23,720 bases of DNA, from the NCBI GenBank assembly GCA_964556675.1, contig CAZKYN010000015.1, forward strand, positions 1-23,720. Direction: 5' to 3'. The notes under the pieces were generated by a model, which did no database searches, was not told where the DNA came from, and saw nothing but the letters and a program-made list of their open reading frames with translations. This DNA comes from JBDKTK01 sp964556675 (GTDB lineage: Bacteria > Desulfobacterota > Syntrophia > Syntrophales > UBA4778). The position numbers and the translations under genes were made by a program. This document shows positions 15,079 through 23,054 of the stretch, piece by piece (positions within the stretch are counted from its first letter, which is position 1; each line of letters opens with the position of its first letter).

Positions 15079-16539
15079 ATGCTCGAGCGCAATGAGAACT
15101 TGACGAATGAGAATGCCGAACTGAAGAATGAGATTGTATCTCTGAAGCGGAAAATCCGGCAAATGGAGAAGGCGGAAGCGGCGAGCAGTCGTTTGGCGGC
15201 TGAATTGCAGGAAACGCAGGAGCTGTTCAATCAATTCCTCGAACACAGCCCCGTTCACATATTTTTCAAGGACGACAATTTAAAATCAATCAGGTTGAGC
15301 CGGAGTTTCGAACAGATGCTTGGCAGGCCTCTGGATGAGTTGCTGGGCAAAAGCATGGACCATCTCTTCCCCCCCGACCTTGCCAGGAACATGACTTTCG
15401 ACGACTCGTACATCCTGAACAGCGGCAGGAGCCTGACCATCCAAGAGGAATTCAACGGCAGGGTATATACGACCTCCAAGTTCCCCATCAGTTATGAAGG
15501 GAAGCCCAGATATATAGCGGGATTCACTGTCGACATCACCGACCGGAAATGGGCGGAGGAAGCCCTGGCGAACAGCGAGGAGAAATTCCGCAAGGCCTTT
15601 TGCATCTGCCCCGAACCCATGTGCATAAACCGCCTAGACGACAGCACGTTCGTCATGATCAACCAGGCGTTCACAAAGGCCACGGGCTACACGGGCGGCG
15701 AGGTAATCGGCAAGACAGCCCTGGAATGCAATTTCTGGAAGAATGCCGAAGACAGGCAAAGGATGCTGAATGAATTAAAGCAGAAAGGAGAAATCACCAA
15801 CTTCGAAGCGGAATTCCGCTCAAAGGACGGCGGCATTCTCCAGGGCATGGCGTCGTCGTCAATGATCGAAATACACGGAGTCCAATGCTATCTTACCATC
15901 GTCCGCGATATCACCCGTCATGCGCAGGTCGAAAAGGAACTCAAGGATTCGCTCAAGCAGGTGCGCCTGGCAATCGGGACCACAATCCAGGTCCTCGTTT
16001 CCGCTGTTGAGGTAAAAGATCGCTGTACTTCGGGCCATCAGAGGCGGACAACCGACCTGGCCCGTTCGATAGCCACCGAGATGGGGCTGCCGAAGGAAAA
16101 GATCGAAGGCCTTCGTCTGGCCGGCATTGTCCATGACATAGGCAAACTCACGGTCCCTTCCGAGATACTGAACAAGCCCGGCGTGCTCTCGATAATCGAA
16201 CTGTCGCTCATCAGGGAGCATGCCCAATCGGGATACGATATCCTGAAAAATGTGAAGTCGCCCTGGCCTCTGGCGGATATCGTCCATCAGCACCATGAGC
16301 GGATCGACGGCTCGGGTTATCCGCGGAAACTCAGGGGGGAAGAGATCATCCTGGAGGCCAGGATACTGGCGGTCGCGGATGTCATCGAGGCCATGTGCTC
16401 CCATCGACCCTACCGTCCGGCTGCGGGTCTGGATGCGGCCCTTACGGAAATAGAAAAAAACAGGGGCAGGATCTATGACCCGGTCGTTGCGGATGTCTGT
16501 CTGAAACTATTCCGCGAAAAAGGATATCATTTTAGATGA
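15079..16539 (+). CDS. PAS-PAS-HD-GYP c-di-GMP phosphodiesterase-like response protein
   Basis: The protein has 486 residues. Residues 5-50 form a coiled coil (NENLTNENAELKNEI onward). PAS 1 spans about 50-155, ending in the VDITDRK type of PAC motif. PAS 2 spans about 165-280, ending VRDITRH. The HD-GYP domain is at about 295-486. Metal and catalytic residues are present: VHDIGK (H352, D353), REHAQ (H381), HQHHERIDGSGYP (H403-P415, with the GYP triplet at 413-415) and the DVIEAMCSHRPYRPA segment (434-448). HD-GYP enzymes hydrolyse c-di-GMP to pGpG/GMP, so this could oppose the GGDEF protein at the left end. There is no signal peptide or membrane span, so the input is cytosolic. ATG 15079 has only a weak ribosome site. 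It stands alone, divergent from the minus-strand operon. The PAS ligand or cofactor is unknown. Confidence 0.94.
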   Translation: MLERNENLTNENAELKNEIVSLKRKIRQMEKAEAASSRLAAELQETQELFNQFLEHSPVHIFFKDDNLKSIRLSRSFEQMLGRPLDELLGKSMDHLFPPDLARNMTFDDSYILNSGRSLTIQEEFNGRVYTTSKFPISYEGKPRYIAGFTVDITDRKWAEEALANSEEKFRKAFCICPEPMCINRLDDSTFVMINQAFTKATGYTGGEVIGKTALECNFWKNAEDRQRMLNELKQKGEITNFEAEFRSKDGGILQGMASSSMIEIHGVQCYLTIVRDITRHAQVEKELKDSLKQVRLAIGTTIQVLVSAVEVKDRCTSGHQRRTTDLARSIATEMGLPKEKIEGLRLAGIVHDIGKLTVPSEILNKPGVLSIIELSLIREHAQSGYDILKNVKSPWPLADIVHQHHERIDGSGYPRKLRGEEIILEARILAVADVIEAMCSHRPYRPAAGLDAALTEIEKNRGRIYDPVVADVCLKLFREKGYHFR

Positions 16540-16623
16540 AAGGCCTTCAGGCCTGATCTCTCCTGAAAAGGAATCGGCTTGTTTTATTTCCAGTCCGAAA
16601 GTTTTCCGGCGGCTCACTAAAAA

Positions 16624-16651
16624 GGGGGCGGGCCGATGTCGGCCCGCCCCC
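16624..16651 (-). terminator. Strong terminator of the lipoprotein/Cys-rich operon
   Basis: GGGGGCGGGCCG (16624-16635) and CGGCCCGCCCCC (16640-16651) form a perfect 12-bp stem with a 4-base loop. On the minus strand the stem is followed by TTTTTA, so it terminates leftward transcription 17 bases after the stop of the Cys-rich gene. On the plus strand, downstream of the PAS/HD-GYP gene, there is no T run, so it would work less well there. A small hairpin AGGCC-TTCA-GGCCT (16541-16554), just after that gene, also lacks a T run. Confidence 0.85.
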
Positions 16652-16668
16652 ATAAAAATCATAATAAT

Positions 16669-16971
16669 TCAGTCTTTTGTGTTGAGCCTTATCGCCCGCA
16701 TCTCCTCGTCCGACCTCTGCCTGACGTCCTCCCGCCAGGGATTGAGGGATGTAACGCAACCTGCGCCGGCACGCAGTTCCATGCGGTAATAATCTCCGGA
16801 CCGGGGGAGGTCCATAATGCCGCACAGGTATCTGCTCCCGTTCCAGTGCAGGTCAGGACATCTTCCGTCTACCGAGTCAGGATGCCTTATCGCCCCGAAT
16901 GTGCAGGTTTTCTTGAGGCAGCAATACCCGCAGCCCACACACGGTATCGGCATCCTTGGTTGCGCCAGCAT
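16669..16971 (-). CDS. Cys-rich YkgJ-like putative metal-binding protein
   Basis: The protein has 100 residues. The N-terminal motif CVGCGYCCLKKTC (11-23) gives the CxxCxxCC arrangement seen in YkgJ-type zinc/iron-chelating proteins; further cysteines lie at about 38, 50 and 72. There is no signal peptide. Start: ATG 16971, 23 bases after the lipoprotein stop; its own ribosome site is poor, and a second ATG at 16953 (MPIPCVGCG) is possible. It is cotranscribed with the lipoprotein gene and ends before the strong terminator. The role is unknown; metal or iron-sulfur binding is the likely property. Confidence 0.75.
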   Translation of the reverse strand: MLAQPRMPIPCVGCGYCCLKKTCTFGAIRHPDSVDGRCPDLHWNGSRYLCGIMDLPRSGDYYRMELRAGAGCVTSLNPWREDVRQRSDEEMRAIRLNTKD

Positions 16972-16994
16972 TTAGAAGCCCGCGGGGCGCCCGG

Positions 16995-17549
16995 TCAAAT
17001 CGCCTTCAGCGGAATGGCGCTGTACGCCTTTTGGAACCCCGGGTCGTCCAGGATCGCCTTGCCGCATTGCTCTATCATCCGATATGCCTTCTTCTGCAAC
17101 ACCTCTGTCGTATCGGTTTGTTTAGAGGGCGGCATCTTTACGGTGTATTGTTTTTTGAACCTGATCCCCTCGTCCAGGGTAAGCAGCGTATCGATTGTCA
17201 TGGTCTCATCGGAAATCAAGTTGACGTTTATTCGAAGCTCAGGCACTATCCTGGCGCTCGGCTTTCCTGCATAGATGATAAAACCGGCCCTCATGAACAT
17301 GTCCTGGTAGACGTCGAGCATATAATTGTAAAGGGAAGGGAAACTGGTGTAGCTGACGTCGTTCAGGGCATCGCTGTAATAATACTTGGGGGCGCTGTAG
17401 ATAGTCAGCATCAGGTCCTTGTTCTTGTATATCGAGTACTCATTCAAGGCAGGCTTGACTTCACGCTGATCGAGCCAGACATTCGTCGTTGCACGACAGG
17501 ATACAGCAAAAACAACGGCCAGAATTACCAGGAAAAGCTTCCTCTTCAT
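16995..17549 (-). CDS. DUF4136-like lipoprotein
   Basis: The protein has 184 residues. The N-terminus MKRKLFLVILAVVFAVSC is a lipoprotein signal with cysteine 18 as the lipidated residue; the lipobox AVSC is slightly atypical. The mature protein is a mixed alpha/beta domain that resembles the DUF4136 envelope lipoproteins, e.g. LMLTIYSAPKYYYSDALNDV and ARIVPELRINVNLISDETM, ending in a helix with LQKKAYRMIEQCGKAILDD. Start: ATG 17549 just after GAGGTGG. It is first gene of a two-gene operon with the Cys-rich protein. It is probably outer-membrane attached. The lipoprotein call is good; the DUF assignment is moderate and the function unknown. Confidence 0.75.
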   Translation of the reverse strand: MKRKLFLVILAVVFAVSCRATTNVWLDQREVKPALNEYSIYKNKDLMLTIYSAPKYYYSDALNDVSYTSFPSLYNYMLDVYQDMFMRAGFIIYAGKPSARIVPELRINVNLISDETMTIDTLLTLDEGIRFKKQYTVKMPPSKQTDTTEVLQKKAYRMIEQCGKAILDDPGFQKAYSAIPLKAI

Positions 17550-17811
17550 AATCCACCTCGCATTCGGGTTTGGTTTTCAGTTCAATTCCGAAATAAATCG
17601 CACATCCAGCCATGCGGCGCTTCAACAGATATAATTTCACGGAATGATTTGTCAATTAAATAAAACAGGATACGTGAATTGCACGGGATTTCGCGGATTT
17701 CCGGCCGCGGAGAAAGCGGTTCTAAAATCCGGAAAAATCTGGTAAAGCGAAGCGACTTATGTATGATCTTAATGCCATTTCCATTCCAGCCGGCCAAAGG
17801 AGTTATCAATA

Positions 17812-18177
17812 ATGCATCCAAAATTGAGGACTTGCATAGCTTATGTCGCGGGGCGGCTTATAACGGGACGGGTCGCTTCCTCCATTTACGACAAATCACA
17901 AGCCAGGGACATCGGCATTGACGGCGACGTTACGCAAGACAGCGTCAAGGTCTTCGACCAGGACAGGGGATGCTATTTATCGGGACTGGGCGACAAAAAT
18001 TCTTACGAACTGTACGATTTCGGCGGGATGTATTACATCGAGTTGATAATAAGCGGGAACAGTTTCGAAGGATACGACCACGGCACTCCCGGCCTTTTCA
18101 AAGGCGAGATGAACGGAGATGAGATCACCATGTACGATGATGCATTTTCCGCAAGCTTCAGTTTTGTCCTGAGGTAG
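17812..18177 (+). CDS. Small protein made of five about 20-residue YD repeats
   Basis: The protein has 121 residues. After residues 1-24 the chain is a tandem repeat: hydrophobic-[Y/F]-D units begin at IYD (25-27), VFD (47-49), LYD (67-69), GYD (87-89) and MYD (107-109), at steps of 22, 20, 20 and 20. Gly and alternating hydrophobics fill each unit (e.g. LIISGNSFEG, FKGEMNGDEI), suggesting a beta-repeat or small solenoid. The N-terminus (LRTCIAYVAGRL) is only weakly hydrophobic and is not a clear signal peptide. Start: ATG 17812, nine bases after AAAGGAG. It is divergent from the lipoprotein operon and upstream of the M23 peptidase but on a separate promoter. I know no function for it. Confidence 0.75.
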   Translation: MHPKLRTCIAYVAGRLITGRVASSIYDKSQARDIGIDGDVTQDSVKVFDQDRGCYLSGLGDKNSYELYDFGGMYYIELIISGNSFEGYDHGTPGLFKGEMNGDEITMYDDAFSASFSFVLR

Positions 18178-18284
18178 ATTCCGGAGCACAGCCGGGTTCG
18201 GAAAAGGGCGCCGAGGAAAATTCCGCCTGAAATTGATGCAGCGCACAGAAATACCCTCATTTGCGGCCGCAGGCAAATACTTGC

Positions 18285-18312
18285 TTGACAACTTTGTTTG
18301 CTTTTCTATAAT
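18285..18312 (+). promoter_or_regulatory. Consensus sigma-70 promoter of the M23 peptidase gene
   Basis: TTGACA (18285-18290) and TATAAT (18307-18312) are perfect -35 and -10 hexamers, 16 bases apart. Transcription should start near 18319, leaving a leader of about 143 bases before the predicted start codon. The leader contains a small hairpin GGCCG/CGGCC (18426-18440). Confidence 0.8.
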
Positions 18313-18462
18313 TACCGCAACATACTTTTTGGCGCCTGTCCCCTCTGATTGCTTCTGATCCTCAAACTCCTCAGTCTTCTACTAAACTCTATCGTTTGCT
18401 AAAGCAATTCGGGTGCCCTGCCGGCGGCCGCTTTTCGGCCCGTTTGGAAAGGATGGTGGAAT

Positions 18463-19728
18463 TTGGACCGCAACCCGGAATTCTGGTTCATACCAGCCGT
18501 CGCCTTCTCGGCGATTTTTATCATTGTCAATCACATGATCCCGTTCGGGCCTGTCCTTTCGGAAAGGCCGAAGTTCAGGAATCCGGTCCGGGTCATCAGC
18601 GATGTCGTAAGGCAGGGGGAATCGCTGTTCATAATCTTCAAAAAGCACGGTCTCGATGTCTATACCCTGTTTGAAATCAGGGAGGCCGCAGCGAGCGTGC
18701 ATGAAATCACCGGCATCAATGCGGGACAACCGTACACGATCTGTATTGATAACGACAACCGCGTGAATTCCATCACTTACCGGATCGACGAGGACCACTT
18801 CCTTGATATTGAGCGGACGCAAAAGGGGTACAAGGCCCAGCGCCGCAAGGTGCCCTATGAAACCCGGGCCATTACCGTGGCCGGGCGGATCGGGAACAAC
18901 CTCATCAGTTCTATCGGCGAAGACCGGGAAAGTTTTCTGCTCGCCATGAAGTTTGCGGAATTATTTGAAAGTGAAATCGATTTTACAGCCGACCTGCAGC
19001 CCGGGGATACTTATTCCATAGTGGTCGAAGGCCTATTCCTGGAGGGCAGCCTCAAAAAGTACGGAGAGGTATTATCTGCGGAACTGGTTAATGAGGGGTC
19101 CCGCTATGCCGCATACCGCTTTGATCTGGACGGCAAGCCGGGTTATTTCGATGCCGAAGGCAAATCCCTTAAGAAATCTTTCGTTATGGCCCCCCTGAGT
19201 TTTCGCAGGATAAGCTCGTATTTCTCGCATAAACGCCTGCATCCTATTCTCAGGACATACAGGCCTCATCACGGTGTGGATTATGCCGCACCGACGGGGA
19301 CTCCCGTTTCCGCAACCGGCGACGGCACGGTATCCTTTTCCGGCCGCAGGGGCCCGTACGGCAACCTGGTCACAATCGACCACCCTAACGGTTACACCAC
19401 CTGTTACGGGCACCTTTCCCGGATTGCTTCCGGTGTTGTCCCCGGCAGCCGCATCAGGCAGGGAGACCTTATCGGATTTGTAGGCGCCACGGGGCTGGCA
19501 AGCGGCCCGCACCTGCACTACGAGGTGCGGCGGGAGGGCAATTTTGTAAATCCCCTTGCAGTCAGAGGGGAAAGCGGCAAACAAATCCCCGGAAACCTCC
19601 TGCATAAATTCAGGACTGTCGTAGCCGGGATGGACAGCCTGATGGCAGCCGACAACACCACCGGTCAAATTACAGGGGGAAACCCGCAGGTCCTTGTCAG
19701 CCAGGCACTCAGGCTTTGCCTTTTATGA
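18463..19728 (+). CDS. Membrane-anchored M23 peptidoglycan endopeptidase (MepM-like)
   Basis: The protein has 421 residues from a TTG start at 18463, chosen because GGTGGA lies just upstream and because it adds the only membrane anchor (about 8-28, FWFIPAVAFSAIFIIVN); the next in-frame ATG would cut the anchor. Residues 44-110 are an OapA/LysM-like region (VVRQGESLFIIFKKHGL). Residues 130-235 are a linker domain typical of MepM-type enzymes. The M23 domain at 245-368 has HHGVDYAAPTGTPV (zinc ligands H269, D273), YGHLSR (315-320) and SGPHLHYEVR (H350, H352), so all active-site residues are there. It should face the periplasm and cut peptide cross-links. It is transcribed alone from a consensus promoter. 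The tail after 370 is unassigned. Confidence 0.9.
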   Translation: MDRNPEFWFIPAVAFSAIFIIVNHMIPFGPVLSERPKFRNPVRVISDVVRQGESLFIIFKKHGLDVYTLFEIREAAASVHEITGINAGQPYTICIDNDNRVNSITYRIDEDHFLDIERTQKGYKAQRRKVPYETRAITVAGRIGNNLISSIGEDRESFLLAMKFAELFESEIDFTADLQPGDTYSIVVEGLFLEGSLKKYGEVLSAELVNEGSRYAAYRFDLDGKPGYFDAEGKSLKKSFVMAPLSFRRISSYFSHKRLHPILRTYRPHHGVDYAAPTGTPVSATGDGTVSFSGRRGPYGNLVTIDHPNGYTTCYGHLSRIASGVVPGSRIRQGDLIGFVGATGLASGPHLHYEVRREGNFVNPLAVRGESGKQIPGNLLHKFRTVVAGMDSLMAADNTTGQITGGNPQVLVSQALRLCLL

Positions 19729-19745
19729 ATACCGCCCCATCTCCG

Positions 19746-19774
19746 AAAAAAAGGGCTTGCGGATTTTGGCAACC
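19746..19774 (-). terminator. Probable terminator of the minus-strand GNAT/oxidoreductase operon
   Basis: On the minus strand, GGTTGC (19774-19769) pairs with GCAAGCC (19760-19754, one bulged base) around an 8-base loop and is followed by C and seven T (19752-19746). It lies just after the GNAT stop codon at 19787. The stem is short, so this is moderate evidence. Confidence 0.45.
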
Positions 19775-19786
19775 GGATTTTCGGCT

Positions 19787-20284
19787 TTACGGCTCCAACT
19801 GCTTCTGCATCCAGACCGTATCGAAATCCCGGCCGTTTTTTCTTCCCGCTTTTTTGAAGCGGCCGCATTGCGCGAATCCGTTCTTCAGGTGGAAGGCAAT
19901 GCTCCGCTGGTTTAGTGAAGAGATGTTTGCCAGGATGTTTTGGATGCCCATCTCCCGCCCGCCTTTTTCAAGACTTTCCAGCAGCAGTTTTCCAATGCCT
20001 TTTCCCGTGTGCTCGTGATGGATGAAATATGTCGCCTCGGCAGTCCGGGAGAAAGCGGGCATGGCGTTGTGAACCCTCAACATACCGAAACCGATTATTG
20101 CCCCCTTTTCATCAATGACTGCTCCGGTGGGATAACCCCTGGAGATCTGCAGGAACATGTCGAAAGCCTCATAGGGAAGCTTCTTTTCCGGGTATGCGGC
20201 AAAGGAATTCTCCACATAATAATTGAAGATATCCATAATTTCCCGGCGGTCGTCAGCTCCGATCGAACGAATTGAGAAATCCAT
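19787..20284 (-). CDS. GNAT family N-acetyltransferase
   Basis: The protein has 165 residues. The acetyl-CoA-binding motif A is HHEHTGKGIGKLLLESL (89-105), with the loop as TGKGIGK, preceded by the strand GAIIGFGMLRVH (61-72) and followed by the NQRSIAFHLKNGF helix typical of GNATs. Overall order resembles the phosphinothricin/YncA-type acetyltransferases, but the substrate cannot be told. Start: ATG 20284, with GAGG six bases upstream; a longer frame from 20356 has no ribosome site. It follows the FAD oxidoreductase gene by 75 bases and may be the last gene of that operon. Confidence 0.88.
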   Translation of the reverse strand: MDFSIRSIGADDRREIMDIFNYYVENSFAAYPEKKLPYEAFDMFLQISRGYPTGAVIDEKGAIIGFGMLRVHNAMPAFSRTAEATYFIHHEHTGKGIGKLLLESLEKGGREMGIQNILANISSLNQRSIAFHLKNGFAQCGRFKKAGRKNGRDFDTVWMQKQLEP

Positions 20285-20359
20285 TTTCAACCTCTTGATA
20301 GTCTTTGCCGGGATTTGGCCAGATATGGCTGGGAATTTCCAGCTCTTTTTTACCATTGT

Positions 20360-21769
20360 TCAGTCGTGCAGGATAGCGCCCTGCCTGAGCAGTTCATCCT
20401 GCACTTCGCGGGCCGGCACCGCGCGCGGTATGCGGCCGGAGCGCGCCGCAAGCGCGGCGCAGGCCCCCGCCGCCTGTCCGGTGGCAATCGACGTGGGCAT
20501 TATCCTGTAAGAGGCAAAGGCCTCATGGCTCCCCGAAATGCACCTGCCGGCAGTCAGGATGTTGTCCGGGGCCAGCGGAATGAGAGACCGCAGGGGAATA
20601 TCGTAAGCCCTTCCCGGTGGGGGTCGTTTCAATACCGTCCCCTTCCCTTCCGGACTGTGAATATCGATCGGGTAAGTGCCGCGGGCGATCACATCCCCGA
20701 ACGAGCGCGCCTGGAGGACGTCTTCCCCGGTCATGGCATATTCGCCCATTATGCGTCGGGTCTCCCGGACGGCTATAGAGGTCCCGCTCTGCACCACGAA
20801 CGAATCAGCAAAGCCGGGGACATATTTTTTCAGGAAGGCCGCAATCTGCTCCATCTGCCTGCGGCCCTCCCGCTCAGCCGCGGTAAGGTCCCAGACATCC
20901 GTGCCCAGCACCTTCACACGGGTGCTGTTGACAGTGATCTCCCCCTCGTGGACGGACCCGAAAAACAGGATGTCCTCCCGCTTCAGGTCCAGGTCGCCGT
21001 TGCGCGTCGCTTCATCTATGAGATCCCACAACCCATGGACGCCCCTCCACTGTCCGGGGTGCGAGTTGACGTAGCCGAAAAATTCAGTTTTGTCGAACCC
21101 GGAAATGCGGAAGATCAGCGAGGCCGGCTGGACGAGGCCGTCTCCTGCCCTGCCGATTTCAAAAGGGGCGCCCGCAAGGGCGGCGATATCGCCGTCGCCT
21201 GTGCAGTCCACCGCAACTGCGGCCCGTACAGCCACCGGCCCGGATTTCGTCGCAAAAAACACTTCCCGGAGCCGCCTGTTTTCCCGGCGGACATCAAATG
21301 CAAAGGCATGGAAAAGATATGACACACGCGCCTCATCCAGCATGGATTCGCAGACGAGTTTGAGTTTCTCGGGGTCGAAAGGCAGAGTGAAGCCGTTTGC
21401 GGGGGAGGGCTCCATAGCGCCGCCGGCCGTCAACAGCCTTTCGACAAGGTCCCGGAGAACGCCGCCCACGACGGGCCGGCCCGCGGTGTGGTCGGGCGGA
21501 AAGAGCGCATCGCCCTCGCGGGAAGGCCCCCCTTCGTCCGTGTAAAAAGTCATGAACGGGCTCACCAGGCAAGCCGTGGCGTGCCCTCCGAAAAAACCAT
21601 AATGTTCCGCGACAACGACCCTGGCTCCGGCGTGCGCCGCGCCCAGCGCTGCGCCCAGCCCCGCCGGGCCTCCGCCCACCACGAGGACATCCGTTTCCGC
21701 CGCCAGCAAGGCATTGCGCGGGGAGGTTTGAATCAAGATATCCCTGTCCGGACGCTCGAGTGCCGGCAT
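20360..21769 (-). CDS. FAD-dependent oxidoreductase
   Basis: The protein has 469 residues. The Rossmann dinucleotide site is LVVGGGPAGLGAALGAAHAG (29-48), followed by VVVAEHYGFFGGHAT with the FAD-contacting acid. VAVDCTGDGDIAALAGAPFE and, near the C-terminus, ILTAGRCISGSHEAFASYRI (about 410-430) and TSIATGQAAGACAAL are the closing FAD motifs of the FAD-dependent oxidoreductase (PF12831-type) family. The substrate is unknown. There is no signal peptide. Start: ATG 21769, two bases after the stop of the preceding gene, with AAGG eight bases upstream, so the two are translationally coupled. Pairing with a pyruvyltransferase-like protein suggests a role in modifying a polymer or small metabolite, but this is only context. 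Confidence 0.9.
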   Translation of the reverse strand: MPALERPDRDILIQTSPRNALLAAETDVLVVGGGPAGLGAALGAAHAGARVVVAEHYGFFGGHATACLVSPFMTFYTDEGGPSREGDALFPPDHTAGRPVVGGVLRDLVERLLTAGGAMEPSPANGFTLPFDPEKLKLVCESMLDEARVSYLFHAFAFDVRRENRRLREVFFATKSGPVAVRAAVAVDCTGDGDIAALAGAPFEIGRAGDGLVQPASLIFRISGFDKTEFFGYVNSHPGQWRGVHGLWDLIDEATRNGDLDLKREDILFFGSVHEGEITVNSTRVKVLGTDVWDLTAAEREGRRQMEQIAAFLKKYVPGFADSFVVQSGTSIAVRETRRIMGEYAMTGEDVLQARSFGDVIARGTYPIDIHSPEGKGTVLKRPPPGRAYDIPLRSLIPLAPDNILTAGRCISGSHEAFASYRIMPTSIATGQAAGACAALAARSGRIPRAVPAREVQDELLRQGAILHD

Positions 21770-21771
21770 TT

Positions 21772-22896
21772 TTACAGCCTTTCTCCTCGAAGGATTTTCA
21801 CGGCTATTCCGTTCGTCACCCGGGCGCGATCTTTGAGTTCCGGAAGTTTCATCCCGATATGGCTTTTAATCTCCTCGCGCTGGTCCCACGACCTGTCCAA
21901 ATGCGCGATAAGCCGACCCGAATTGACAAGTTCAAAAGGAGGGGCGACCAGGCCGAGGTCGTCCAGGAATCCGGATACTTTCGATGCATAGGGGAGGGCC
22001 ACAAAAGGAATGCCCCGGAGGGCGGCGAATATCAGGAAGTGCAGCCTCATTCCGACCGCAAACACAAAGGTATCCATGAACCTGAGCGCCTGGCCGGGCG
22101 TGTAGTTGCCCATCAGAACGCTCGCCCGCTGCGGGCGCAGCATGCGGGCGATGACGGCATGCGAGTGCTGCAGGTCGAGCACCTTGCGCTCCATCGGGAT
22201 GAACACCACATGGGCATTGTACCTGTCGATCATATAGTCGGCGGCGTTCGCGAGCAGCCCGTGATAGAAGTCCTGGTCGATATCCGGGGCGGCCGCGCCC
22301 GGCTCGCGCACTGATATCCCGATGAGGTTCGTTTTTATGTCGAGGCCCTCCCTGTGCAGGTCGTGCTTCCCCAGGTCCTCGGGCTCAAGCAGCAGGGCCG
22401 GATCGGCGGTTATGTCTATCCGGCAATGGACACCGGCGTCCTCCAGGATTTTTTTCGCCGACCTTTCCCTGACCGTTACCGCCGCGGCGCGGCAAAGGCA
22501 ATCCCGGACCGCGGCCTGGTTTATTGCCTCGTTGAGGGGGCCCGCCCCGATCGCATACGTCATCAGCGGCACTCCGCTGTCCGCAGCCAGCGACGCCTCG
22601 CGCAGGTAAATTCGCGCCTCGCGGTCGAAAAGTATCCCTCCCCCGCCCAGGATAAACAGGTCCAAGCCCTTGATTTCGGGGAGGATCTCATCGCGCGACA
22701 GCGAACGGACCGCCACAGCCCTGTCGACGTCGTGATGCTTCAGAGTGTGCTCGGGGTTTCGGGAGAAGACCGTAATCTCGACCGGCAGGGACCTGCGCAG
22801 TTCCCGGATAATAACACAGAGGATAGCCTCATCACCCAGGTTCAGGCCGCCATAGGATCCCGAAATCCCGACCCTGTATTTTCGCCCGTGATTCAT
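21772..22896 (-). CDS. Polysaccharide pyruvyltransferase family protein (CsaB-like)
   Basis: The protein has 374 residues with the family fold: SYGGLNLGDEAIL (14-26) at the N-terminus, LDLFILGGGGILFD (78-91), TYAIGAGPLN (113-122) and GMRLHFLIFAALRGIPFVAL (282-301) near the C-terminus. These resemble CsaB, which adds pyruvyl groups to cell-wall polysaccharide from phosphoenolpyruvate, though relatives act on other glycans. It is cytosolic. ATG 22896 has only a G-rich stretch upstream. It precedes the FAD oxidoreductase by two bases. The gap to the HMG-CoA-lyase-like gene upstream is 158 bases, with no clear promoter, so one transcript is possible. Confidence 0.88.
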   Translation of the reverse strand: MNHGRKYRVGISGSYGGLNLGDEAILCVIIRELRRSLPVEITVFSRNPEHTLKHHDVDRAVAVRSLSRDEILPEIKGLDLFILGGGGILFDREARIYLREASLAADSGVPLMTYAIGAGPLNEAINQAAVRDCLCRAAAVTVRERSAKKILEDAGVHCRIDITADPALLLEPEDLGKHDLHREGLDIKTNLIGISVREPGAAAPDIDQDFYHGLLANAADYMIDRYNAHVVFIPMERKVLDLQHSHAVIARMLRPQRASVLMGNYTPGQALRFMDTFVFAVGMRLHFLIFAALRGIPFVALPYASKVSGFLDDLGLVAPPFELVNSGRLIAHLDRSWDQREEIKSHIGMKLPELKDRARVTNGIAVKILRGERL

Positions 22897-23054
22897 AGAT
22901 TAATACCCCCCGGCCGCGTAATCAGGACGAATTCAGATTGGAGAGGCAATTAAGAACAGGCTGGAAAGGAGATTTTGATAGTGGAAGGCTGTCCCCATAA
23001 TGAAACAGCTTCGGGCAAATTTCAATTTTTATTCGGACCCGAAAATTATAAATC

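Noticed and set aside
20315..21322. Rightward 335-codon frame opposite the FAD oxidoreductase gene
   Set aside because: It is a GC-rich shadow frame without domain motifs; the leftward frame has the full FAD signature.
22990..23054. Possible terminator after the HMG-CoA-lyase-like gene
   Set aside because: TTCGGG/CCCGAA arms exist, but they are far apart with a large loop and no T run.
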